This document shows, piece after piece, positions 45,601 to 56,200 of a stretch of DNA of 64,000 nucleotides. A program made the position numbers and the translations under genes. The notes below the pieces were generated by a model. That model saw only the letters and a list, made by a program, of their open reading frames with translations, was not told the DNA's origin and searched no databases. The stretch's first letter is position 1; the number at the start of each line of letters is the position of its first letter. Origin of the DNA: Eudorina sp. 2006-703-Eu-15 (Eukaryota; Chlorophyta; Chlorophyceae; Chlamydomonadales; Volvocaceae); the NCBI GenBank assembly GCA_003117195.1, contig BDSI01000005.1:232857-296856 (forward strand). The letters run 5' to 3'.

Positions 45601-47373
45601 CTTGTTTCAACGGGGCCCAGGGCGTTCAGAGGGCGGCGCCACAAGAGGATGGCGCCGCGGGGAGCCGCCATGACACCATACATGCTGCTGTGCTTGTGTC
45701 GCGCCCAGTGTTTTGTGCTTGTGCTGTGCTGCGCTGAGCCGCGATACCCGGGGCCAGCATCATCGCCACCATCATAAATTCATGATCATAACCATAATCA
45801 GGCAGATGGGAGCGAGGGACGGTCGAGTCGCCATTCATTGGGGTGCAGCTCCTGTACTTTGGCAGTTGGGCAGTTGGGTCGAGCGCCAGCCGCGTTTGGA
45901 GTCCTGCGGGCTGTGCCTCTCCCCCATTCCCCCCTCCAAGGAGGGAGATGATGGCACGGAGGCTGTAAGGGGTATGTGGGCCTACGGCCGGGGCAGCAGC
46001 TCAAGACACCTGGTAGGCTGGGGGTTGCAACTGCCGTACCATTGCCGTACCGTTTAGAGCGGGGGCGCCAGTGACTGCTCTTGTACGACAGGGTATGGGG
46101 GAGGCTGCCGGTAGAGAGGGAGGGAGGGTGGGAAGGAGGGAGGGAGGCTGCCGGCCTCTGACAGGCGACTGATTCATTCGCCGGTAGGGCATATGAAATG
46201 GGATATGTTAGGTGGCGCTATAGATGTACGACATCTATCCGCGTGTTCTTGCACTGATTGTAATTGTAGTCGTACGATTTGCAGTAATCCGGAGGAGTGT
46301 GCCCAAGGGGGGCCCCCGAGCTGGCAGGCGGCCGCTCTGCCCCCTCGACGCCGGGCTGTCTGCTGCGACGGGGGACGCCGGGTGGGTGTACGGCAGTACT
46401 GCAGTCGGCGGCCTGCGGGTCGATGACGCCGCGAGGTTCCCCCCGGGGGGGATGTGTGTGGAGGGTTTGATTGGTGGCCTGTGCAGCAAGGTGGCTGGTG
46501 GAGCGGGGAGGTGGCTGTGTGGACGGCGTTACTTGGACCCGCTACTGCTGTGGCTGCTGCTGTTACTGCTGTGACTGCCGCTACTGCCGCTACTGCTGCT
46601 GCAGTGCTGCTGCTGCTGCGGCGGCGGTTTCGTACAGCTCCGCGGCAGCTTGTCCGCCGAATTAACTCGAAACCCGATTGTCGCGTGTGGTGAATGCTTG
46701 TCTTTGGGAACCCGAAACCCGATTGTTGTCTCGTGTGCATACGGCGGGGCACCGCCAACAACCCATCCTTGTGCGCCCCCCCCCCGTCAGTGTGTGTATC
46801 GATACAGACCCGAAGCTACCTGGGCCCTGGTCCCTGGGTGGGCCCGTATCTGTATCTCTATCTCCAGGTCGGGACTCCAGGGTCCACCTGGAGAGGTAAC
46901 GGTTGGCTGCATGATGGACCCTGGATGTGCGCTCCCCACACAAGACGCACCGACCCTTCGCGGCCGCGTTTCCTCGACGCCGGTGCAAGTGCAAGCTGCG
47001 CGGCGCGCAAGGCACAGATTGTGCGGCATCCGATTCAGTCGTCAGCAACCCCCGCCCCGGCCCCCATCGCGCGAAACACCCAGGTCCCGTCCCGTCCCCT
47101 CCCGCCCCTGGAGGCACCGGACACCACCCAAACCACCACCGCTCCCAGCGCCACCGACCATCCCGGTGCGCTCCTTTGGCTGCGTCCATCCGCGCTGCGC
47201 TGTCCTCGCCTCCCTGCGTCATCATGCGTGGCTGCTGATGCGGACTCCCGGGCTCGGCCACCCCCGCTCCATCTCAACCTCCATTGAGCTCGTCGTCATT
47301 GGCCCCTGACCAGGAAGGGAGAGCCGAGCCCCCAAGCGCGAGGTCCCCAACCCGCCTAAACTCCGAGTGTAGA

Positions 47374-47465
47374 CCTGAGCCTAAGCAGGAGACCTGAGCC
47401 TAAGCAGGAGACCTGAGCCTAAGCAGGCGACCTGAGCCTAAGCAGGCGACCTGAGCCTAAGCAGG
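47374..47465. repeat. 19-bp tandem array (GACCTGAGCCTAAGCAGGA)
   Basis: About five copies at the 3' end of the homoserine dehydrogenase gene. Read on minus, each unit carries CTGCTTAG followed by GC, resembling a splice acceptor, and the probable last codons fall inside the array. Confidence 0.93.
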
Positions 47466-50400
47466 CGGCCGTGCATACAGTTAGGCACGAGGGTGCGACC
47501 GAATGACCTGTTGGGGTGAGGGGCCGCGGGTACGGGTGCGGATGTGGGTGCGTCCGGGGCCGGGTAGGTGCGGGTACGGGACTGCGGGTGTGAGGTAAAT
47601 CCGACGGCAAAGAAGTAAAAGTGAGGCGGATATGCCCGGGAACGAGACGGCAAAACGACGAGGTAATAGATGAGAAACAAGCCAACCCACAAAGCCCTCC
47701 CCCAGAGCTTCTCCCTGCGCCCCCCACACCTGCAGCAGGTCCACGAAGACGCCCGCCGCCGTCACCTCCGCCCCCGCCCCCGGGCCCCGTACGATGAGCG
47801 GTCGGTCCTTGTAGCGCTCGGTGGTGAAGACGACGATGTTGTCGGAGCCGGACAGCTGGGCGAAGGGGTGGGCGGCGGGGTAACTGCGGGGGGGGAAGGA
47901 GGAGGCGGCGGCGTCAGCCAACGAGACAGCTACTACGCAATCGGTGATTGTTTCGTGATTCCGCTGTCTTTGTTGACAAAGGGGGGAGGAGGAGGAGGAG
48001 GTAGCGGGGGGGGAAGGAGGGGAGGGAAGGGAGATGGAGGGGACGGCGGCACTGAGACAGGGCCGTCGGACGGGGAGTTCCAGGTACAAGGTACGAGGTA
48101 CGACACTCACGTCCTTAGTGTGACCGCCGCGCTGCCGCCCTCCACATCCACACAGCCCACGTAGCGGACTACCCCGCCGGTGGAGGCCGCCTCAGCAGCC
48201 TTGGTGGCGATCAGCCCGTCGTGCTGTTTGGGGGGTCGGGGGGGGCCGGGATGGGGGCGTCGGGGTCTGGGTCGGGGTCTGGGTCGGGGCTGGGGTTGGG
48301 TTGGGGTGAGCGGTGTGGAGGGCTGAGTGTTGAAGGGGGCGTGGAATGGGGCGGGGCCGGGTAGGAGGGTGTCCTCACGACGTGGGGGAGGCCGCGAGGC
48401 CTCGGGATGAACTCGGGTGGGACGGGTTTTGGGGGTGGGGGCCGGGTTTCGTGGTGGGTGTTGGGGAGTTGAAGGGGGTTTACTTTGCCGTACATTCTCC
48501 GTACCTGCGGCAGCCGCTGCATGAAGGTCTCCACGCTGACGTCACTCGCCCTCAGCGGCTCCGGAACCAAACTCTCCACGGCCATGTCCTCCAACTCGAC
48601 CTCCAGACCGCACTCGCGGGCCAGGATCACCACCTTGCGCGCCACATCCAAACCTGTGCCGTACAACGTGGAGGTACGTACGGCATGGGTGTGAACCGGC
48701 GTGGATGTGTACGGCACGGGACCCGGAGGTGGCATAGGCGAGGTTGGAGGGGCCAGGGAGGAAGGTTGGAGGGGCCACAGGGGGAGGTTGGAGGGGTTTC
48801 GTTAGGGCTGGGTTAGCAGCTCTCGTGCAAGCGTCAGGCGCGATCATGCATAGTTCATCCACACCCACACACGGCTCCGTCCGCCAACCATGCACACACA
48901 TTTATTACACACACACACACACGGACACACCACCTTGGGACTACTTATGGTCGACATACTTCGCCCTGGCATATTGGTAACTCTGGTCTCGGTCTCAGTC
49001 GTCGGTTGCATTGCTGGACACGGGTCTTTTTTCGCGGCTCAGCTTTTCTCCTTGATAACACACGGACACACGGATTTCTCGGTAAAGACAGATACACACA
49101 CACGCGCGCGCACGGGCGGGCGGGTTCCTTTCCTAAACACACGCGCGCACGGGCGGGCGGGTTCCTTTCCTAAACACACGCGCGCACGGGCGGGTGGGTT
49201 CCTTTCCTAAACACACGCGCGCACGGGCGGGCGGGTTCCTTTCCTAAACACACGCGCGCACGGGCGGGCGGGTTCCTTTCCTAAACACACGCGCGCACGG
49301 GCGGGTGGGTTCCTTTCCTAAACACACGCGCGCACGGGCGGGCGGCTTCCTTTCCTAAACACACGCGCGCACGCGGTGGTGAGCTTCTCATTAAACACAC
49401 ACGCGCGCGCACGGGCGTGACCCCACCCGACAGATCGTCCCGCGGGTCGGGCTCGGTGTAGCCCTTGGCCTTGGCGTCCGCCACCACATCGCTGAATTGC
49501 ATGCCCGGCCTGTTGCCGTACCGTCGTACAGCCGGGTGACATCATCCAGCAGAGTGAGTCACGAGGCAGGCGGACAATCGCGAGTGCCGGTCCGATCGAC
49601 CAACATCGAGCAGGAGCAGCAGCGGCGGCGGCGGGGGTGGCAGGAAGGCAAAAGCAGTAGGAAGGCCGGCCTCGGGTACAAGAGTATCACCAGTCGCAGC
49701 AGCAGCGGCAGCAGCAGCAGCAGCAACTTCCGAGCAGCAGCAAACGCCGAGCAGCACCCAAGGGAGGATCTGCTCGGGGAGACCCCTGAGCAGGCTCGGT
49801 TCCCTTCCAGATGCTGCTCGTTGGGGGGGTGGAGTTCCCCTCCATCCACCCCCTCCCGCCCGGATCCCCTACATAGAGTCGCATCATTCGACGGACGGCT
49901 GCCTCCGCGCTGGGGCACAACATCATGCGGTGACTTCGCTCCCCCGCCTGCCGCCCACCGGCGAGTCCCGTCAGTACCCGCCCGCCCCCCGCCCGCCTTC
50001 CCTCACGTCACCGTACCCCGTTTGAATGAGTTCGGTCTCGCCCGCTTTCCACAACCCCAACCCCCACCCTTGAAGACAGCAAACCCCACACAACGACGAC
50101 GATTTCCCGCTCATCCCCCGACCCCAACCCCGCCGCCTCCACCCACTGGTACGTGTTGAAAATGTACGACAACGTCCCCGACAGGATGCCCTCGATTCGA
50201 ATCACCCGGTCCCCGGTCTCCAGCAGGCCGTGCAGAGTGGAGATGATCGGCAGGCCGGCTCCCACGGTGGCCTGGGTGCGAGGTGTGCGGGGGGCGGTAG
50301 GTGGGTGGGTGGGTGGGGGTAAAGGAAATTGGTAGACATATTCAAACTGCGCTGCTGCCAGAGCGGGGTGAGGGGTGGGATTGGGGGCGTTGGGTGATGT

Positions 50401-52780
50401 TTCGCGAGTACGCTGTCTTTATGGACAAAGGGGGTTGGGGGCGACGTGGTAAGGGTGGGGAGCCTGTGGCCGGCGTCCGCGGGCAGGTTTCGGAGCAGGT
50501 TTCGGAGCAGGAATCGGGGAGGAGGTGGAGTTGGAGGTGGAAGAGGTCCCTAGGGGTGGGAATCGGGGAGGAGGTGGAGTTGGAGGTGGAAGAGGTCCCT
50601 AGGGGTGGGAATCGGGGAGGAGGTGGAGTTGGAGGTGGAAGAGGTCCCTAGGGGTGGGAATCGGGGAGGAGGTGGAGTTGGAGGTGGAAGAGGTCCCTAG
50701 GGGTGGGAATCGGGGAGGAGGTGGAGTTGGAGGTGGAAGAGGTCCCTAGGGGTGGGAATCGGGGAGGAGGTGGAGTTGGAGGTGGAAGAGGTCCCTAGGG
50801 GTGGGAATCGGGGAGGAGGTGGAGTTGGAGGTGGAAGAGGTCCCTAGGGGTGGGAATCTGGATGCAGGAATGTTGATGCAGGACATGGGTTCAGGGGGTT
50901 GGCAGCCATCCGCCGCGACCGTCACCCCCCAGAGCAGAGCAGAGCAGAGCAGAGCAGAGCAGAGCAGAGCAGAGCCAACCCCGGTTAGGGTGGGTGCCCA
51001 CCCGCGGGCAGGTTTCGGAGCAGGTCAACCCCTGTCGTACCCACCTCGTACATGAACCTGCGGCGGCGCCTCTCCGACAGCTCCCGCAGCTCCCGGTACT
51101 GTGCCAGGGGGCCTGGCCGGGGCATGGCAGGGGCGTGGCAAGGCGGCGACGGGTGGAGATGTGACGGGTTGCGGCGCAGGTGCATGAAGCACGACATCGG
51201 CGAGGCAGGCATCACCCGGCGAGGCGGGCAAACAGCCGCCATCCTAGCGCAGTCACACATCGAGCATAGCGCGTCAAGCACACCATGCACAGCACAGCAC
51301 AGCACAACACGCGTACAGGAAGTCAAGCGCAGCACGTCACGGCACCCGCAGCGCACCCGCTCCGAACTTCTTATTGGGCGTCACGATGTGCAGCCCGGCG
51401 CGCATGAAGGACGAGTAGGCGGCGGACACGGCGTCGGAGGCGGTGCAGTCAATCAGTACGGCACAGGCGGGGCCGGGCGCCGTCGGGTCGGCGGACGGGG
51501 CGGCGGAGGCGGCGACGGCGGCGGCGCTGACGGCCGACGCGAAGCGGTCCAGGTCCAGCGGCTCGCCCTGCGGCGGCGGCGGCGGCGGCGGCGGCGGACG
51601 GGGCGGCGGCGGCGATGCCACATGGCAGGGAGAGGTTCCCTTTCGTACAGTGGATGAGGCGAGGAGCTGAGAGAGGACATGATGGGTGTGTTCCGCCCCC
51701 AGGCCCCGCCCCGGCCCCCGGCCCCGATCAGGGCAAGACGGCTGAGGCGGCGGCCTCCGGCCCCCGGGCTGCAGTCCGGCTGCCCGGCGGCCGTAAGATC
51801 CCCGTAGGTGCAGGTGCAGGTGCAGCAGGTGCAGGTGCACCAGTACCTCCACCACCACCAGCAACAACAGTAGAAACAGCAGCAACAACCTTAGAAACAG
51901 CAGCAGCAACAACCGAAACAGCAGCAGCAATAAGCATCAGCAACAGCAGCAGTAGAATCATCGGCCCGGAATGACCCGTGGGTCGTCCCGCGCACCCACA
52001 TTGTCCGCCAGGTCCTGCCCCCACGAGTCCATGGCCACCCCCTCGGGCCGCAGCAGCATCTGGCGGCTGTTGGCCAGCCCCACCACCCTGAAGCTGCTGG
52101 CGTGCAGGGGAGCAAGCAGCTTGTCCGCCTGGGGGGGAAAGGGGGCCTCGCCGGAGGCGGCGAGGGAGGTGGGAGTTTGTGAAGGTGGGGAGGGAGGCGG
52201 CAGCGGCGGAGGCGGAGGTGGAGAGGACAAGCCGCGGTGAGGAGGTGCAGGCTGTGGAGATGGAGGGCCAATGAATGGCGGCGTGCATGGCCGGGTTGGG
52301 GGCGGCCGGGTTGGGGGCTGCAAGGTCGCGGGCGACCCGTGGGCCTCAGGTTGCAGGGTGCGTGTGGCCCCAGGACGGGGGCCTGTCTGAACGACCCTGA
52401 AGAACACCTCCCCATTTCCCTCCACCTCTCGGCAAGTAAATACCATGGGGGCATCGGAGTGTAATGGATCATCCTACGGCGGTCTGCTGGAGATCTGCTG
52501 ACTACTCGCGCTGCAAGAGAGGGCATGCACCACGCAGTACGGCAAGCAGTTAGAAAGTATAACCAACCTGCTTCTCTATCTGCCTTAACAAGGCGCTTCC
52601 GATGAGGCCTGGTCCGATCAGGCCAACAGCGACCGACAGGGGCTGGCTGGGAACAGTTTCGTCGCGTGACATCTTCCGGTCGGCTTTGCCTTTGCTTGTG
52701 AATAAACGGAGGGCTCGAAATCCTACAGAGGATATCCGGGAGGCTGTCTGGTTGAGGTCACTGTGCAGCAAGTGCAGCAT
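47419..52780 (-). CDS. Homoserine dehydrogenase, monofunctional, probably plastidial
   Basis: Reduces aspartate 4-semialdehyde to homoserine with NAD(P)H, the branch toward threonine, methionine and isoleucine. Minus-strand exons: 52780-52568, 52128-52000, 51567-51357, 51112-51045, 50271-50147, 49509-49427, 48653-48505, 48223-48111, 47883-47730, all in phase. About 415 residues plus a short C-terminus. Nucleotide-binding motif: [14 protein letters not shown]. Other family signatures are [40 protein letters not shown], and [12 protein letters not shown] followed by LDVARK (catalytic Asp and Lys). It ends with [14 protein letters not shown]. No aspartate kinase or ACT part is seen, so it is not the bifunctional plant enzyme. 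The first about 45 residues ([15 protein letters not shown]..., Ser/Arg-rich) fit a transit peptide. The last exon is uncertain: either read-through from 47730 or a splice into the 19-bp array, with the same TAG at 47419. Confidence 0.94.
47948..47986 (-). repeat. Composite intron repeat, block A copy (homoserine dehydrogenase intron)
   Basis: TTGTTTCGTGATTCCGCTGT then CTTTGTTGACAAAGG on plus: block A in the sense orientation of the minus-strand gene, in intron 47884-48110. Confidence 0.8.
48944..49060 (-). repeat. 119-bp dispersed repeat, inverted copy 2
   Basis: Reverse complement of 42311-42429 with about five differences and a small indel. It lies in the homoserine dehydrogenase intron 48654-49426, with AC repeats on both sides. 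Confidence 0.85.
49095..49390. repeat. 37-bp tandem array, about seven copies
   Basis: Units of ACGCGCGCACGGGCGGGCGG then GTTCCTTTCCTAAACAC in the homoserine dehydrogenase intron 48654-49426. The reverse complement (GTGTTTAGGAAAGGAACCCG) resembles a single unit after a GT run at about 35190-35225. Confidence 0.94.
50322..50435 (-). repeat. Composite intron repeat, blocks A and B together
   Basis: On minus: block A (CTTTGTCCATAAAGACAGCG), about 40 nt spacer, then block B (GGCAGCAGCGCAGTTTGAAT, ATGTCTACCAATTTCC). It lies in the homoserine dehydrogenase intron 50272-51044 and ends 51 nt upstream of the exon at 50271. One of the two best full-length copies. Confidence 0.88.
50512..50860. repeat. 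49-bp tandem array, seven copies
   Basis: Units start GGGGAGGAGGTGGAGTTGGA and end AGGGGTGGGAATC, almost without variation, in the homoserine dehydrogenase intron 50272-51044. The near-identity of the units suggests recent amplification. Confidence 0.95.
50936..50977. repeat. (AGAGC)n microsatellite
   Basis: About eight AGAGC pentamers in the same intron as the 49-bp array. Confidence 0.95.
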
Positions 52781-53256
52781 CCAGCCCTGTTAGATGGCGG
52801 ACACCATCAGCTCACACAAGTCCTTCTTGAACTTCTTCAAAAATTCCGTTCAAGGTAATCCGTCGCGCAGATCTGACAGACAAAGCGACTTCGGAATCCG
52901 ACAACTACAACTGAAGACCGCTGTGAGACCACGAATAACGGTAATTTGATATTGATTTGTTACAATCTTTAATAATCTGCAACAGGAGCAGAGGCAGCGC
53001 TCAGCGGGCAGGAGCAGGCGGCCAGGGAACAACTGGAGCACGGCCGTATTGTACGGTTCTGTAAGAAAACTGTCCGAAGTACTACGCATGAATAAGCTGC
53101 CAGTCATTCGCATGACTGGAAATCTACGAATGGTTTATAAACATAGGAGACTTCGGTGCTCTGTGATGGGGAGCCTTTCCAACCGTCAACCTTGCATAAG
53201 ACAAAATGCAAGAGTGCTCGTGAGCTGTCTTTGAGGAAATTCATTACTGTTGAAGT
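52781..53256. promoter_or_regulatory. Divergent promoter region, homoserine dehydrogenase / receptor kinase
   Basis: 476 bp separate the two start codons. The stretch is AT-richer than its neighbours. A TATA-like TTTATAAAC at 53134-53142 lies about 115 nt upstream of the kinase ATG, a plausible core promoter position for that gene. No equivalent box stands out for the dehydrogenase. Confidence 0.55.
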
Positions 53257-56200
53257 ATGAGCGTAACTAAATTTATTCTTGCAGTCGCTGCTCAGGCAGT
53301 GGCTGCGGCATTGGTTTCAGGCCAGTGTCCGCTTGACAAAGCTCTTGGGACCCCAGCCGAAGGCTTGGGTTCAAGAATCTGTTGCAGTAGTTTAGACCTT
53401 TACCACAGCTTATTGGATCCGCTAGTTCAGACCCTGCTTGTTTCACATGATATCACCTTGTCGGGCCTGGAGTGGTCCGCTCCCGCAGAACGTGTACTGC
53501 TTGACCGCAATGTCACCATCCTGGGAATGCACGAGGACGCGGAGATGTGGCCGGTGCTCGATATGTGCTTCCTGTCCGCACGAGTAAGTCATGGTTTTTG
53601 TCAAGCTTGCCTTCCCGCGTTACGTCGACTGACTCATCTTGACGCGCAGCGCATACGTCTACCCTCGGTGACCGCAAAGCTAATCGGTTTTAGAAGTCTG
53701 GGCAGTCCCAACCCGCGCATGTCGCAGCTCTGCATCATAGCCTGCGGCCGGATGCATAGCGCTTAACCGCGGGCGGCGATCCACACCTGTTCCCTTGACT
53801 GCTGTCACAGCGGCCCTCGGACTCCCCGACAGCACTCCTCGCAGCAGGCTGTTACGGTACCGTGCAGCTCTCGCACCGCACCGCACCGCACCACGGAGGG
53901 GCCTCCCTGCCATGCCCTTCCGAATCGGTTCACGGAGTCCGTGGCCTGCTGCGGCCCCGCACTTGCCGCCCGCAGGTGCAGCTGGGCCCCGGGGGGGTCT
54001 TCAACGTGTCCAGGATGGTGATCAAGAACTGGAGGAGCACGCCGCACTTCCAGGTCGGATCGGGTCGCGGGTTGGGGCGGGTTGCGGGTTGGGTCGCGGG
54101 TTGGGCCGGGGCGGATCGGGTCGGGTGGGTGTTGGGGTGGAGGGTTGCGAGCGTCCGACTGGAAACCCCAAACCCCAGGTCTCGGTGTCTGCCTCTTTGT
54201 GACCCCCGGGTGAGGGAGGGAGGGAAAGGGGGCAAGGAGGGCGGGAGGGAGGACGTGGAGACAACGCGAAACACAGCTGCCGTATATGCCGTACAACTGT
54301 GGCCCGGCCGGCACGGTGGGGCTGGGTGCCCGATGGGCGTCGTCGTCGTCGTCGTCGTCCTTGCATCGGATGCGGCGGCGACGACCGTCGTCAGTCGCCC
54401 CGCGGTCCCACATGACCGCACGCACCTACGCCGGTGAAGCTGTCCGTCCTGTCGGCGTTGGCCGATGCGGATCCGTCCTGTCGGCGTTGGCCGATGCGGA
54501 TCCGTCCTGTCGGCGTTGGCCGATGCGGATCCGTCCTGTCACCCTTTGTCAATGAAGACAGCGAAACCGCAAAGGGCAACCATCCTGTCGTGTCTCCCGC
54601 TCCCGATCAGCGCACATCGCTGTTCGGACATGTCCACCAATGCCCCCTCACCCCGCTCCCCCTCTTGCCCCCCGGACGGCGGCCCGGGTGCCCGGTCCGG
54701 TTCGCAGGCACCGGGCTTGGACCTCGTCACCAGCAGCAGCGACAACGGTCTAGAGGCGCAGGGCGCCGGCGGTGGGGCATTGGCGCCGCGGCTGGCTGTG
54801 GGGTGGAACGCCATCTTGATACACCGTGAGCAAAGTGCTGTCCCGCTGCGTTCTCGCTGCCCTGATGGCGCTGTTTGGTTGCTGCGCTGCCGACACTCTT
54901 GACTGTTTGCGCTCTGACGGGCTGTTGGGCTGGGGGCTGGGGCCTGCCCTGAGGGTGCATGGTCGCCCCCGATGGCTGCGGGCCGTGTAGTTAGATCAGA
55001 GACCCGCCCGTGTGGGTGGGTGGCTGGATGGTATCATTGATGCGGCCAACCTACTGTGCCAGCCGAGAGGGACGAGGGCCCTGGCGGGGGGGCCCCGCAC
55101 CGCAGCGCTCCAGGCGGCGTAGCCCGATGCCCGAAGGAGTTCCCGCGTGCCGCCCTTAGCCCCACCCTCCGGTGGCTGTTTCTTTATAAGCCCCCACCCT
55201 CCGCCGGGACGCCTGGGGGCGTCGAGGCTGGGGCCCTCCCCGCCCCTCCCTGTCGTCCGTCCGCTCCCCCAGACCCCCTCCCCCTCAACACACCAATATG
55301 TACCAACTTCCTATCTCCCCCCTTGCCCCCACCCCCACCCCCCCACACCCACACCCACACCCACACACACCCCGCAGGCGCCTGCCTGCCCCTCTCCGTC
55401 TACACCGGCTCCATCTCCACACTGCGGCGGCCCGCCTGCGTCCCCCCAGGCGACCAGTCCGCCTTCCAGACCCCCGACCGTCCCGACTGCCGCAACACCA
55501 CCGCCGCCCCCGCAGCGGCGAGGTGTTGGCCGGGCGTGGGGCTGTTCGCGGACCTCGCCTTTGACGCCATGAAGCTGGACATGTACGGTAACACCGTGTC
55601 GGCCGGTTACGTGGTGTGGCTGTACCGGGTGCAGATCAAGGTGGGCCGGCGGGGGGCCGGGGGCTCCTCGTCGGGATCGGAGGGGAAGGGACGTACGGCA
55701 GGGTACGGCAGAGTACGGTCAACGCTAGGAAACCACCGGCGACGGATGTTTTGGGGGAGTGTAGGCAGGGAGAGGAGCAGGCCATAACAGGGACTGTAAG
55801 TAAGGGCGCGGAAATGCGGGGGAATGCGGAGATGGGTGCGAATGGGTGCGGCATAAAGCTCCAGGGCGGTGGCGCGGCGAATGGCACAAGTACGGCAGGT
55901 ACAACCCGCCCGAACCAACCCTGAAGTGATGTGCTAAACCCGTACCTATGTGTCTAATGACAAACCCGTACGTGTGTGTGTATGATGTGTGTATGATGTG
56001 TGTGTGGGTGTGGGTGTATGTGTGACTGTGTGTGGGTGTGGGTGTGGGTGTGTGTAACGTGTGACTGTGTGCACTCTGCGTGCGCAGTGCAACACCGTCA
56101 TGAGCGAGTCCTGCATCCGTACGTACGGCACCGTGGGCTGCTACTCGACCATGTTCCCCCGGGTCAGCCAGGCCGCGGGGCCCTCGCCCTCGTCCTCCTC

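Larger units (their letters stand above)
41164..47418. other. 6.2 kb without a supported gene: phosphodiesterase 3' UTR and repeats
   Basis: The left 0.8 kb is probably 3' untranslated sequence of the phosphodiesterase up to the TGTAA motifs at about 41963-41973. The rest holds GT microsatellites (about 42275-42315, 42664-42696), the 119-bp dispersed repeat at 42311, a palindrome-based array at 41252, CTG runs (46550-46620) and duplicated short segments (a 20-bp GTGGCGAGTAGTTGCGTACG at about 45340 and 45390). Open frames are short, low-complexity and overlapping on both strands; none shows a recognisable domain. Transcript 3' ends of the two flanking genes face each other here. Confidence 0.55.

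Noticed and set aside
49095..50860. Direct repeats of 37 and 49 bp that might suggest a CRISPR array
   Set aside because: Units are contiguous without spacers, the context is a eukaryotic intron, and no cas-like genes are present.
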